Below are positions 35,575 to 44,452 of a stretch of DNA of 64,000 bases, one piece after another. The position numbers and the translations under genes are program-made. The notes under the pieces were generated by a model that saw only the letters and a list, made by a program, of their open reading frames with translations, did not search any database and was not told where the DNA came from. Within the stretch, counting starts at the first letter, position 1; every line of letters starts with the position of its first letter. This DNA comes from Sporosarcina quadrami. Lineage in GTDB: Bacteria > Bacillota > Bacilli > Bacillales_A > Planococcaceae. The stretch spans positions 62,001 to 126,000 of the forward strand of contig NZ_JACSQN010000004.1 in NCBI RefSeq assembly GCF_014836615.1, written 5' to 3'.

Positions 35575-35720
35575 TTTGCGTTCCAGGCAATCGAACAACG
35601 AAGAGTTCGATTTGCCGTATTTCTGCGCTCTTCAGAAATTAAGGCAGGGGCGCTCAAAAAGTTATGCTTTTATTCGCAAAAGCCATTTTACGTAACGGCT
35701 TTCGCCGCCTTCCACTCCAA
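35575..35720. repeat. Dispersed repeat inside the dpp operon
   Basis: The sequence at 35604-35706 matches the central part of the repeat between ureC and ureE (26796-26885). Shared stretches include AAGAGTTCGATTTGCCGTAT-like and GCTTTTATTCGCAAAAGCC. It ends with CGCCTTCCACTCCAACC, a variant of the same terminal sequence. It fills the dppD-dppE gap and is non-coding. Confidence 0.75.
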
Positions 35721-35765
35721 CCAACTGTGTGCCTACTTACCTATTAAATAAAATAACTAAATTCA

Positions 35766-36851
35766 TCAACCAAACACATTTTTCGCTCGATCATCTTGCA
35801 GCCAGCAGTCGACTGCGTGGGTGATGGTCAGTTCGGTTGTTGGCGGATGCACTTTGTCGCATACTTCCATGGCGAATGGGCATCTGGCGGTGAATGGGCA
35901 GCCTATTGGTGGTGCGAATAGGTCTGGTGGTGTGCCTTCGATCGGTTTGAGTTCTTCCTCTTTTAGATCGAGCCTCGGCACGGATGCGAGAAGGCCTTGT
36001 GTGTAAGGGTGTTGCGGGTCGTAGAACACTTCCCGCTTCTCACCGATTTCGATAACTTTCCCTGCGTACATGACCGCGATTCGGTCTGCGATTTTGGCCA
36101 CGACGCCGAGATCGTGGGTGATGAGAATGATGGAGACGCCTGTGCGCTCCTGTATCTCTTCGAACAGTTCAAGAATTTGGGCTTGGATTGTTACGTCCAA
36201 AGCGGTTGTCGGTTCGTCGGCAATGAGTAGTTCGGGTTCGCATATGAGCGCGATGGCGATGACGATCCGTTGTCGCATTCCACCGGAAAATTGGTGAGGA
36301 TATTGTTTCAATCGTTCTTCCGGGTTCGGGATGCCGACTACATTCAACAATTCGATCGCTTTTTTCTTTGCGTCTGCTTTGCTCACTTTTTGGTGCGTGC
36401 GTAGTCCTTCCGTCAATTGTTCGCCAACTTGGAGTGTTGGATTGAGTGCGGTCATGGGATCCTGGAAGATCATCGATATGTCGACGCCTTGCACTTTCCG
36501 CATGCCGGCTTTATCGAGTTTGGTTAAGTCGCGCCCTTTGAAGATGACGCTACCATTTTTCACTTTGCCTGCGGGATGTGGGAGAAGCCCCATAATTGTA
36601 TTGGCTGTGACGCTTTTCCCGCATCCTGATTCTCCGACGATCGCCAGCGTCTCCCCTTTGTATAAATCGAAGGAAACACCTCGTAATGCCTGTACTTCAC
36701 CGCCGAATGTCTTGAACGACACATGCAGGTCCCGTACGGAAAGCATCGTTTCTGTAAATACTTTTTTACGCTTGAGCGGCTTTGCTGCGACAGCCGTTCC
36801 ACCTTGCCTAGTAGTTGTATGTCTGTTGCCATGTTCATTCAATTCATTCAC
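35766..36851 (-). CDS. dppD: Peptide ABC transporter ATPase DppD
   Basis: A 361-residue DppD/OppD-type ATPase. Unusually it has a basic N-terminal extension of about 33 residues before the conserved MLSVRDLHVSF. Then come Walker [11 protein letters not shown]-loop MIFQDPMTALNPT, signature FSGGMRQRIVIAIAL, Walker B LLIADEPTTALD and the C-terminal cysteine motif CPFTARCPFAMEVC. It overlaps dppC by 4 bases. An internal start near MLSVRDL would remove the extension but has no better ribosome site that I can see. Confidence 0.9.
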   Translation of the reverse strand: MNELNEHGNRHTTTRQGGTAVAAKPLKRKKVFTETMLSVRDLHVSFKTFGGEVQALRGVSFDLYKGETLAIVGESGCGKSVTANTIMGLLPHPAGKVKNGSVIFKGRDLTKLDKAGMRKVQGVDISMIFQDPMTALNPTLQVGEQLTEGLRTHQKVSKADAKKKAIELLNVVGIPNPEERLKQYPHQFSGGMRQRIVIAIALICEPELLIADEPTTALDVTIQAQILELFEEIQERTGVSIILITHDLGVVAKIADRIAVMYAGKVIEIGEKREVFYDPQHPYTQGLLASVPRLDLKEEELKPIEGTPPDLFAPPIGCPFTARCPFAMEVCDKVHPPTTELTITHAVDCWLQDDRAKNVFG

Positions 36852-37786
36852 CCCCTCAGTTTCGGATCGAGTGCATCTTGCATACCGTCTCCGAGGACGT
36901 TAAATGCAAACATTGTCATGGATATGAAGAACGCAGGGAAGAATAATCTCCACCAATGTCCTGATAAGATGACCGGTAGTGCGTCGTTTGCCATTACACC
37001 CCAACTGGCGAACGGTGCGGCGATACCGAGGCCGAGGAAGCTTAAGAATGCTTCAGCAAAGATGGCACTCGGTACTGTCAACGTCATCTGTACAATAATC
37101 GGCCCCATCGTATTCGGTAATAGATTCTTCCGTATAATTCTTGGTGTTTTTGCCCCGAATGACTTTGAAGCGGTGACAAATTCATAGTTTTTAATTTGCA
37201 ATACCTGTCCTCTTACGATTCGCGCCATACCGACCCAGCCGGTTATCGTAAGTGCGATGATGATTGTTGTCAGACTCGCCCCCATGATGACCATTAAGAG
37301 GATGACGACTAAGAGATGCGGCAGTCCGTAAAGGATTTCAATGACTCTCATCATCAATGAATCAGTACGTCCACCTTTATATCCGCTAATCCCACCGTAG
37401 ATGATGCCGATGAAGAAATCGATCAATGCAGCGGCAACTCCGACAAATAGGGAAACACGCGCACCATACCACGTTCTTGTAAAGACGTCCCACCCTTTTT
37501 CATCCGTCCCGAACCAATGTGTCGCTGACGGCGGTTGGTTTTGATTGGCATATTGCGTCGTTTCGATATTATGTGGCGATAGGATCGGTGCAAACACTGC
37601 AAACAATGTCAGTAAGACTAAAAAGATCAATCCGCCCATCGCCAGTTTATTCTTTCGTAATCTACGCCATGCATCCTTCCAATAAGAAAGCGATGGACGT
37701 ACAACCGATTCAGCCTGATCCAGATCGGCTCCCTTCGGTTTGAACCATTCATCAGGTACATTGACATTTTGCTGATGATTGACCAT
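36848..37786 (-). CDS. dppC: Peptide ABC transporter permease DppC
   Basis: A 312-residue inner-membrane permease with a soluble N-terminus of about 45 residues and about six spans. It has the signature HWFGTDEKGWDVFTRTWYGA near residue 90 and an EAA loop NYEFVTASKSFGAKTPRIIR near 200. It shares one base with dppB (ATG overlap) and overlaps dppD. Forms the channel together with DppB for dipeptides and murein peptides. Confidence 0.92.
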   Translation of the reverse strand: MVNHQQNVNVPDEWFKPKGADLDQAESVVRPSLSYWKDAWRRLRKNKLAMGGLIFLVLLTLFAVFAPILSPHNIETTQYANQNQPPSATHWFGTDEKGWDVFTRTWYGARVSLFVGVAAALIDFFIGIIYGGISGYKGGRTDSLMMRVIEILYGLPHLLVVILLMVIMGASLTTIIIALTITGWVGMARIVRGQVLQIKNYEFVTASKSFGAKTPRIIRKNLLPNTMGPIIVQMTLTVPSAIFAEAFLSFLGLGIAAPFASWGVMANDALPVILSGHWWRLFFPAFFISMTMFAFNVLGDGMQDALDPKLRG

Positions 37787-38721
37787 TACGCATCCCCCTC
37801 CTTCTTATGAAGTTTAATGCGGGGATCCAGGAAACCATAAACGATATCAACGAGAAATAACATGAATACTAGAAATGCACTGTAAAATACAGTCGTGCCC
37901 ATAATGACGGGATAATCCCGGTTATTGATGCTGTCCACGAAATATTTTCCCATTCCTGGTATTGCAAAGATCTTTTCGATAACGAACGTCCCGGTCAAAA
38001 TACCCGCTAGCATTGTTCCCATAATTGTCACGACGGGCATTAAAGCATTTCGTAAAGCGTGTCGCAAGACGATACGCGCGGGAGATAAGCCTTTTGCTCT
38101 TGCCATCTTCATATAATCCTGAGTGAGCACTTCCAGCATGCTCGACCGCGTCAGACGGGCAATGATCGCTGTCGGTCCGGTTGCAAGCGCCAACGTCGGC
38201 AAAATCATATGCATTGGACTGCTCCACGTGGCGGGAGGCAGTATTTGCCAGTTAACCGCGAGTTGCTGGATAAGTAGTGTCGCCAAGACGAAGTTCGGGA
38301 CCGAAATCCCTACGACGGCAAAGGCCATGGCCATATAATCGATGATGCCGTTATGCCTGAGGGCGGCAAATGTCCCTAATGTAATACCCGATAGGACAGC
38401 TACAAGAATTGTAATTAATCCTAGTTCAGCTGAAATCGGGAACCCTCGTTTGAGGAGCGAGTTCACCGTCTCATTCGGTTTTTTGATAGACGGTCCAAAA
38501 TCGAATGTTGCGACTGATTTTAAGTAATGTCCATATTGGACGATGACCGGCTGATCCAACTTATAGAACTTTTCCAAGTTCGCTTGGATTGTCGGATTCG
38601 ACGTCCGTTCTTCATCGAATGGCGACCCGGGGATCGCGTGCATGAGGAAGAACGTAAGCGTCGCGATGATGAAGATCGTCGCAATCATCATTGCAAATCT
38701 CTTTACTATGTATACCGCCAT
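37786..38721 (-). CDS. dppB: Peptide ABC transporter permease DppB
   Basis: A 311-residue permease with six spans, the N-terminal FFLMHAIPGSPFD motif after TM1 and the EAA loop TQDYMKMARAKGLSPARIVL near residue 200. It follows dppA by 13 bp and touches dppC. The C-terminus ends in the usual DPRIKL. Part of the murein-peptide importer whose cargo is processed by the Ykf enzymes coded downstream. Confidence 0.92.
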   Translation of the reverse strand: MAVYIVKRFAMMIATIFIIATLTFFLMHAIPGSPFDEERTSNPTIQANLEKFYKLDQPVIVQYGHYLKSVATFDFGPSIKKPNETVNSLLKRGFPISAELGLITILVAVLSGITLGTFAALRHNGIIDYMAMAFAVVGISVPNFVLATLLIQQLAVNWQILPPATWSSPMHMILPTLALATGPTAIIARLTRSSMLEVLTQDYMKMARAKGLSPARIVLRHALRNALMPVVTIMGTMLAGILTGTFVIEKIFAIPGMGKYFVDSINNRDYPVIMGTTVFYSAFLVFMLFLVDIVYGFLDPRIKLHKKEGDA

Positions 38722-38734
38722 TCACCTTTCCCCC

Positions 38735-39559
38735 TTAGCAGAACTTTGTCTGCAATGCCAACTCGATCATGACAAGCATGGCTCGGTAGGCTTCTAGTAT
38801 ATCTTTTGCTTCAAACTTTACGATTGTCGTACCCGGTTCAATTTCACAGCCTGGCATGAGTGCGGCCCATTCTGCTTGTCCGTAATTTGTAAATTCAATG
38901 CGTAATGTAGGATTTGCCGGCGGGACAAGTGGTTGAATGTCCGATCGCTTCTCGATCGCTTCTTTTGTCTTCTCTTCAATTAATTGACGAGCCTTTTGTG
39001 GATGAAGTGTTTTAACTGCAGACCGTGTAATGGACTCTTTGACAGCTGCCGTTACAACTCCAGGGATCAATGCTTCCGCCTCCTTGCATGCACAATCATC
39101 TCCAGCAACCATGATGACCGGTACACCAAAGTGGCCTGCTACGTAAGCATTGAATCCGAGTTCCCCAATTTCCACATCATCAATATACATGTTGCGTACA
39201 CCAAAAATCATAGAGTGACTCATCACACCAGGCTGTCCTGCTCTAGCGTGGTAGCCTGCAAAGATTGCCCCCGCAAACGACTCATCCAGCGACTGGACCA
39301 TCGAAAGCGCTTTCAAGTCCCCCGTGATCAAATCCGCTTCAGGATGCAATTCTTCTACTAACAGATTGTTCATCTTTGAATGACTATCATTGACAAGAAC
39401 TTGTGTTGCTCCCTTTTCAACCGCGCCGCGTACAATCGCATTCGCTTCCTCAGTCATAATACGCCGTGCCCGTTCATAATTATGTTTGCTCGAATCCACA
39501 AACGTATAATCCGGCAAACCTGTAATTCCTTCCATATCGACAGATACGTAAATCTTCAT
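38735..39559 (-). CDS. dppA: D-aminopeptidase DppA
   Basis: Zinc-dependent, self-compartmentalising M55 peptidase that cleaves N-terminal D-amino acids such as D-Ala-D-Ala. The 274-residue protein has the zinc ligands in SVDMEGITG at residues 4-12, AGYHARAG (near 103) and HSMIFGVRN (near 117). Start at 39559 follows GGGGGAATACACA. It is the first gene of the dpp-ykf operon, as in B. subtilis, where the operon is under CodY; control here is suggested only by a weak A/T-rich box upstream. Confidence 0.93.
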   Translation of the reverse strand: MKIYVSVDMEGITGLPDYTFVDSSKHNYERARRIMTEEANAIVRGAVEKGATQVLVNDSHSKMNNLLVEELHPEADLITGDLKALSMVQSLDESFAGAIFAGYHARAGQPGVMSHSMIFGVRNMYIDDVEIGELGFNAYVAGHFGVPVIMVAGDDCACKEAEALIPGVVTAAVKESITRSAVKTLHPQKARQLIEEKTKEAIEKRSDIQPLVPPANPTLRIEFTNYGQAEWAALMPGCEIEPGTTIVKFEAKDILEAYRAMLVMIELALQTKFC

Positions 39560-39596
39560 TGTGTATTCCCCCAAGCTGTTCACTCACAAACTAGTT

Positions 39597-39625
39597 TTCA
39601 TAAATAGATTAATCGTTAAAGTCAA
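39597..39625 (-). promoter_or_regulatory. Promoter of the dpp-ykf operon
   Basis: On the minus strand TTGACT (39620-39625) and TATGAA (39597-39602) are 17 bp apart, 38 bases before the dppA start. An A/T-rich stretch at 39633-39649 matches the CodY consensus at only about 10 of 15 positions, so CodY binding is speculative. Confidence 0.65.
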
Positions 39626-39664
39626 TCCTATCAAATTTTTACGAATATTACAATACAGTTTCAC

Positions 39665-39703
39665 AAAAATAAAACCGCCAACCGGTTTCCCGGATGACGG
39701 TTT
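39665..39703 (-). terminator. Terminator of the second oligopeptide transporter operon
   Basis: AAACCGTCATCCGG pairs with CCGGTTGGCGGTTT (two mismatches) around a GAAA loop. TATTTTT follows on the minus strand. Confidence 0.82.
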
Positions 39704-39739
39704 CAAGAAGATTCTCAAGGATTCTTGTGAATCAAATTA

Positions 39740-41575
39740 TTATTCGCTAACGCCCATCTCATACAACCAAAGATCAGTGTTAGGGTCGATTGAATAGTTA
39801 ACTACGCGTTTGCTTGCAGCTGTAAGTGCATAACGATATACAGTTGGAGCAACCGGTACTTCGTCAGCCATCAATTCTTGCCACTGGTTATAGATATCTT
39901 TACGGTATTCAGTATCGAATGCCTTTTCAGATGTACCAGCTGCAAGGAGCTCGTCGTTCTTTTCGCTAGTGTAGCGAGTGTAGTTGAATGCTGCTGTTCT
40001 ACCATATAGACCGGATGGATCTGGATCAGAACCAGTTCCCCAAGCGCCTTGGTAGATGTCGATATCAGGATCGTCAGCTTCTACGCGGTCGTAGAATGAG
40101 TTGAACTCATGTAGACGGCCGTCAGTAAGTTGTACTTTAATACCTACGTCAGCCCAGTTTTGGATATAGAACTGTGCGATTGGCTCAGCAGTTTCTCCAC
40201 CTGACATTGAAGCGAAGTTCAATACGAACTCGTTACCTTCAGCGTCTTCACGGATACCGTCGCCATTTGTATCTACGAAACCAGCTTCGTCAAGAAGTGC
40301 TTTCGCTTTTTCAGGGTCATAAGATGGTGTTTCGATATCTGCATTGTGGAAACCAGCAAATACAGGAATGATTAGAGAAGTTGCAGGGAAACGAAGACCG
40401 TGGTAAAGTTCTTTACCGATTGTTTCGTTGTCCATTGCATACCACATAGCTTGACGTACACGCTTGTCAGCCAATTTAGCATTTGGATCTGTTACACTTT
40501 CTTTCTTTTCATCATCCCACTTACCAAGTTTGAAACCGATGTACGTGTAAGCAAGGTCAACTTTAGCTAATAGCTCAACATTGTCGATGTCTTTCGCTTT
40601 TAGATATTGGTCAGCAGGTACGCTCGCCAAGTCAATATCGCCTTTCTTAAGTGCTTCAAGAATTGAAGCGGAGCTTACTACTTTCAACACTAGCTCTTTA
40701 AGAGCCGGCTTGCCTCTCCAGTAGCCATCGAAACGCTCATAAAGAACGGATTCGCCTGGTACGATTTTAGCCACTTTATAAGGACCGAAACCGATTGGAG
40801 TTGCACGAATTTTATCTGACTCTACAAGTTGTTCCATTGTAACTTCACCCGTCATGATATCACCGTAGTGATGTCTTGGAGATGGAACTGTCCAGATACC
40901 TGACAATAGTGAAGGAGTTGCTTCAGTGTACGTGATAGAAATCTCTTTGTCGTCTTCAGAAACTGTAATACCGGAAATGTCTTTTGCTTCGCCGTTATGA
41001 TATGCAGGCATACCTTCAACGTTTTCGATCATGTACGTGTAACGTGTACCCGTATAATCAGGGTGTCCAAGAATTTGGTAAGAGTAAAGAAGGTCGCTTG
41101 CTTTCACAGGCTCTCCATCTTGCCAGTTAACGCCATCCTTGATTTTGATAGTAATTGTTTTGTTATCTTCAGAGATTTCGTATTCAGCAGCACCATCATT
41201 AGTGATCAAATAGTCACCATCAGTTGCTAGTAGACCTTCATCGAAATAGCTCATGATTTCCGCGTCAAATGTGCCTTTGTAGAATACGCGACTCAGTGTA
41301 CCTTCAAACGGAGTATCTGTAACCATAGCGATTGTCATTTCTCCGTCTTCCATTGGATCAGCAGTATTTGAAACTTCTAGAGGGAAATCAAGTCCTGCAT
41401 TTGGATCCTCAGCAGGCTCTTCTTCTTCGCCTTCTACTTCTTCTGTTTTACCTGGATCTTTGGATGGTTCTTTTTCAGTTGCGCCATCCTTGTCGTCTTT
41501 ACCTGTACATGCAGCTAGGAATACGCTGAGTACTAGCATCAGACTTGCAAGTAGCATAAGTTGCTTCTTTGCCAA
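39740..41575 (-). CDS. Oligopeptide-binding lipoprotein (Opp/App type)
   Basis: A 611-residue family 5 solute-binding lipoprotein. The signal peptide ends in VFLAAC (Cys near residue 23). A low-complexity acidic linker follows (about residues 25-58, Glu/Lys/Asp/Pro-rich), then the binding domain with GVNWQDGEPVKASDLLYSY and RVRQAMWYAMDNETIGK. Longer than DppE. It is the last gene of its operon, after two ATPases and two permeases. The peptides it prefers cannot be read from sequence. Confidence 0.87.
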   Translation of the reverse strand: MAKKQLMLLASLMLVLSVFLAACTGKDDKDGATEKEPSKDPGKTEEVEGEEEEPAEDPNAGLDFPLEVSNTADPMEDGEMTIAMVTDTPFEGTLSRVFYKGTFDAEIMSYFDEGLLATDGDYLITNDGAAEYEISEDNKTITIKIKDGVNWQDGEPVKASDLLYSYQILGHPDYTGTRYTYMIENVEGMPAYHNGEAKDISGITVSEDDKEISITYTEATPSLLSGIWTVPSPRHHYGDIMTGEVTMEQLVESDKIRATPIGFGPYKVAKIVPGESVLYERFDGYWRGKPALKELVLKVVSSASILEALKKGDIDLASVPADQYLKAKDIDNVELLAKVDLAYTYIGFKLGKWDDEKKESVTDPNAKLADKRVRQAMWYAMDNETIGKELYHGLRFPATSLIIPVFAGFHNADIETPSYDPEKAKALLDEAGFVDTNGDGIREDAEGNEFVLNFASMSGGETAEPIAQFYIQNWADVGIKVQLTDGRLHEFNSFYDRVEADDPDIDIYQGAWGTGSDPDPSGLYGRTAAFNYTRYTSEKNDELLAAGTSEKAFDTEYRKDIYNQWQELMADEVPVAPTVYRYALTAASKRVVNYSIDPNTDLWLYEMGVSE

Positions 41576-41597
41576 TTGTATTACCTCCCCTTATTTT

Positions 41598-42512
41598 TTA
41601 GGCTAATCTTTGCCTTGCATCTGACGCACGTTTAACCGCTTGTCCGATGTAATTTATACACAGCATCATTACTAGGATCAGTAATGCTGCAGGTAACCAT
41701 ACCCACCACTTATTCTGAACAACATCCGGAGTTCTCGCAAAGGAAATTAGTGTTCCAAGCGAAGGCGTCCCAGTCGGTAGACCAAAACCTAAGAATGTAA
41801 GGCCTGTCTCCAACCCGATGTTTCCTGCCAGCGTAAGTGTCATATTAACAATGACGAGTGAACTCAAGTTTGGAAACATTTCAAAGAACATGATTTTCCA
41901 GCTTGGTGTTCCTAGCGTCTTGGAAGCATTGATATAATCTAGCTCCCTCTCTTGAAGTGCTCTGGAACGGATCAGCCTTGCTTTACCGAACCAAGCGAAA
42001 GTACTCATAATGAGAATGAATGTGAAAACAGTATAATTTGGAACGATAACAACGAATACGATGATGAACATCAATGATGGTAGAACCATCAGGAATTCAA
42101 GAACACGCATCATTGCGTTATCCACTTTACCACCATAGAACCCTGCAACAAGACCGTACGTCAAGCCGATGATTCCAGCTAATAACGTTACACAAATCCC
42201 GATTGTGAAGGAGTTCCGTGTACCAAGCAATAATTGTCCGAAGACATCACGTCCACCATCATCCGTACCGAGCCAGTGCTCAGCGGAAGGCGGCTTCCAA
42301 GTTGCTAGGAAATTTACGCGTTTCAATGCTACGGCATCAACGAAAAGCGGAGATGCATAAGCTGTGATAAGAATTATAGCTAACAATATCAATGAACCCA
42401 TAGCCATTTTATCGTGTTTGATTTCACGCCAAATCGTTCTCATTAATGATGGGTTATTTAATTTTTCTTGGGCAATCAATCGTTTTTCATCTAGAACGAC
42501 TGTATCTTTCAT
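41598..42512 (-). CDS. Oligopeptide ABC transporter permease, OppC type
   Basis: A 304-residue permease with a polar N-terminus of about 35 residues, six spans, the signature HWLGTDDGGRDVFGQLLLG near residue 80 and an EAA loop ELDYINASKTLGTPSWKIMF near 190. It precedes the binding protein gene by 22 bp. With the OppB-type protein it forms the membrane channel of the importer at 39.7-45.5 kb. Confidence 0.9.
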   Translation of the reverse strand: MKDTVVLDEKRLIAQEKLNNPSLMRTIWREIKHDKMAMGSLILLAIILITAYASPLFVDAVALKRVNFLATWKPPSAEHWLGTDDGGRDVFGQLLLGTRNSFTIGICVTLLAGIIGLTYGLVAGFYGGKVDNAMMRVLEFLMVLPSLMFIIVFVVIVPNYTVFTFILIMSTFAWFGKARLIRSRALQERELDYINASKTLGTPSWKIMFFEMFPNLSSLVIVNMTLTLAGNIGLETGLTFLGFGLPTGTPSLGTLISFARTPDVVQNKWWVWLPAALLILVMMLCINYIGQAVKRASDARQRLA

Positions 42513-42541
42513 GTTATTTCCCTCCTCTTCCTTCTTTTCTA

Positions 42542-43510
42542 TTATTCAATACGAATTCGCGGATCGACAATACTTAGGATAATATCCGAAAGCATTGTAC
42601 CGACGATGACAGCAGTTCCAGAAATCATGACGAGTGCTGTAACGACGGTAAAGTCACGCGTTGAAATCGACTGAATGAAAAGATATCCGAGACCAGGGTA
42701 ACTAAAGATTGATTCGATAAATACTGAACCACCGATTAGACCAGTGATTTCAAATCCTAGGAATGCAGCAATCGGTAAAAGTGAGTTTCGTAAAATATGA
42801 CGCGTATATACTTTTGCTTCAGGTACACCTTTTGCACGTGCCGTTTTAACATAATCTCTCAATTTCTGATCGATGATGTCATTACGCAAGTACTGGATTG
42901 TGCTGAATGTCGCAAGTAATGAACCTGATAATACCGGTAACACTAAGTGCTTCGCTCTACTTACAAAGTAATCCCATGTGCCTGATTCCAGTTTGATGTC
43001 AACACTGCTTCCATACGGCAACCAGCCTAGGACGAAAGCGAAGAACCACATCATGAGTAAAGCAAAAACGAATAACGGTGTCGCGAATGCAAAATAGTTA
43101 TACGTAACGATTGCTTTATCCGCCCAACTGTCCGTGAAACGACCAGCAATTATACCAAGCGGTAACGCGATCAGATAGGTGACGATTAATGTGAATAGCG
43201 ATAATATAACCGTATTCTCAACCTTACCTGCTAAAAGTGATGTCACTTTCTGTTGGTGAACATATGACTTTCCGAAGTCACCTTGTACAGCATTTCCGAG
43301 CCATCTGCCATATTGCTGATACCAAGGATCATTCAATCCCGCTTTTTCCCGCAGTTTCTCCAATTGTTCTAGCGAAACATCCGGATTTCCTTGGAAAGCT
43401 CCTGTAAGTGCATCACCTGGCATCATTTTCGCAAGCATGAAAATGATAATACTGAGTAGGATAAGCTGCGGGATCATAAGCAATGTTCTTCGTAAAATGA
43501 ACTTTAACAT
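42542..43510 (-). CDS. Oligopeptide ABC transporter permease, OppB type
   Basis: A 322-residue permease beginning MLKFILRRTLLMIPQ, with MLAKMMPGDALTG after the first span and the EAA loop LRDYVKTARAKGVPEAKVYT near residue 215. An external loop of about 70 residues follows TM1, as usual for OppB proteins. It lies 15 bp after the OppF-type ATPase gene. Part of one five-gene operon in the order D-F-B-C-A. Confidence 0.9.
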   Translation of the reverse strand: MLKFILRRTLLMIPQLILLSIIIFMLAKMMPGDALTGAFQGNPDVSLEQLEKLREKAGLNDPWYQQYGRWLGNAVQGDFGKSYVHQQKVTSLLAGKVENTVILSLFTLIVTYLIALPLGIIAGRFTDSWADKAIVTYNYFAFATPLFVFALLMMWFFAFVLGWLPYGSSVDIKLESGTWDYFVSRAKHLVLPVLSGSLLATFSTIQYLRNDIIDQKLRDYVKTARAKGVPEAKVYTRHILRNSLLPIAAFLGFEITGLIGGSVFIESIFSYPGLGYLFIQSISTRDFTVVTALVMISGTAVIVGTMLSDIILSIVDPRIRIE

Positions 43511-43525
43511 TATCTATTATCCCCC

Positions 43526-44452
43526 TTACTGCATGGCGACCGAATGTGTATCTGAAAGCTTCTTCAAATCGTACATCCGTCCATCATTATCAAAGTAGTT
43601 ATTGTATTCTGTCTGGTATTCCTGATTGATTGCTTGACGCAAGTGCATTTTTTCAAAACGCTTTTCAGGGTTCATTTCTGGAATAGCAGCGATTAAGCGC
43701 TTCGTATATACGTGTTGCGCATTTTTATAAATCTCGTCCGCAGTACCTTCTTCTACAAAACGTCCGCGATACATAATCCCGATACGATCACACATATGTT
43801 GGATAATACCCAAATCATGAGAGATGAATAAGTACGTCAAGTCGAAATCTTCTTGGATTTCCTGCATGAAGTTCAACACTTGAGCTTGTACAGATACATC
43901 CAGTGCTGAAACCGGCTCATCCGCAATGATCAATTTCGGTTTTAATGCAAGTGCGCGCGCGATTCCAATCCGCTGGCGTTGTCCACCGGAGAATTGGTGA
44001 GGGTATTTGTAGATCGACTCTGGTGTTAGGCCAACACGTTCGACAAGTTCCTGCACACGAACTAATTCTTCTTTTGCGGAAAGTCTTTCAAAGTTACGTA
44101 ACGGTTCAGCAATTGTATTTAAGATATTCTTACGACCATTCAATGAAGAATACGGATCTTGGAAGATCATTTGGATATCTTTCGTATATTTACGACGTTC
44201 TATCCTGCCCATCTGAGCTAAGTCTTTTCCTTCAAACATCATCTGGCCAGCAGTAACATCATTCAAACCAATGATTGCTCTGCCCGATGTTGTTTTCCCG
44301 CAACCAGATTCACCAACGAGCCCGTACGTCTCACCTGGTTGAAGTTCAAAACTGATTCCATCTACCGCTCTTACATGGTCAACCACTTTGCGGAAAAATC
44401 CGCCTCTGATTGGATAATGTACTTTTAAATCATTCACTTTCAGTAGCGACAT
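43526..44452 (-). CDS. Oligopeptide ABC transporter ATPase, OppF type
   Basis: A 308-residue ATPase with Walker A GESGCGKTT, Q-loop MIFQDPYSSLNGRKNI, signature [17 protein letters not shown] and Walker B LIIADEPVSALD. The usual C-terminal cysteine cluster is missing. In its place is a tail with LRQAINQEYQTEYNNYFDN, so it is shorter than YkfD at the C-terminus. It overlaps the OppD-type gene by 23 bases. Confidence 0.88.
   Translation of the reverse strand: MSLLKVNDLKVHYPIRGGFFRKVVDHVRAVDGISFELQPGETYGLVGESGCGKTTSGRAIIGLNDVTAGQMMFEGKDLAQMGRIERRKYTKDIQMIFQDPYSSLNGRKNILNTIAEPLRNFERLSAKEELVRVQELVERVGLTPESIYKYPHQFSGGQRQRIGIARALALKPKLIIADEPVSALDVSVQAQVLNFMQEIQEDFDLTYLFISHDLGIIQHMCDRIGIMYRGRFVEEGTADEIYKNAQHVYTKRLIAAIPEMNPEKRFEKMHLRQAINQEYQTEYNNYFDNDGRMYDLKKLSDTHSVAMQ

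Noticed and set aside
39633-39649. CodY box upstream of dppA
   Set aside because: Only about 10 of 15 consensus positions match in an A/T-rich stretch, near what chance would give.
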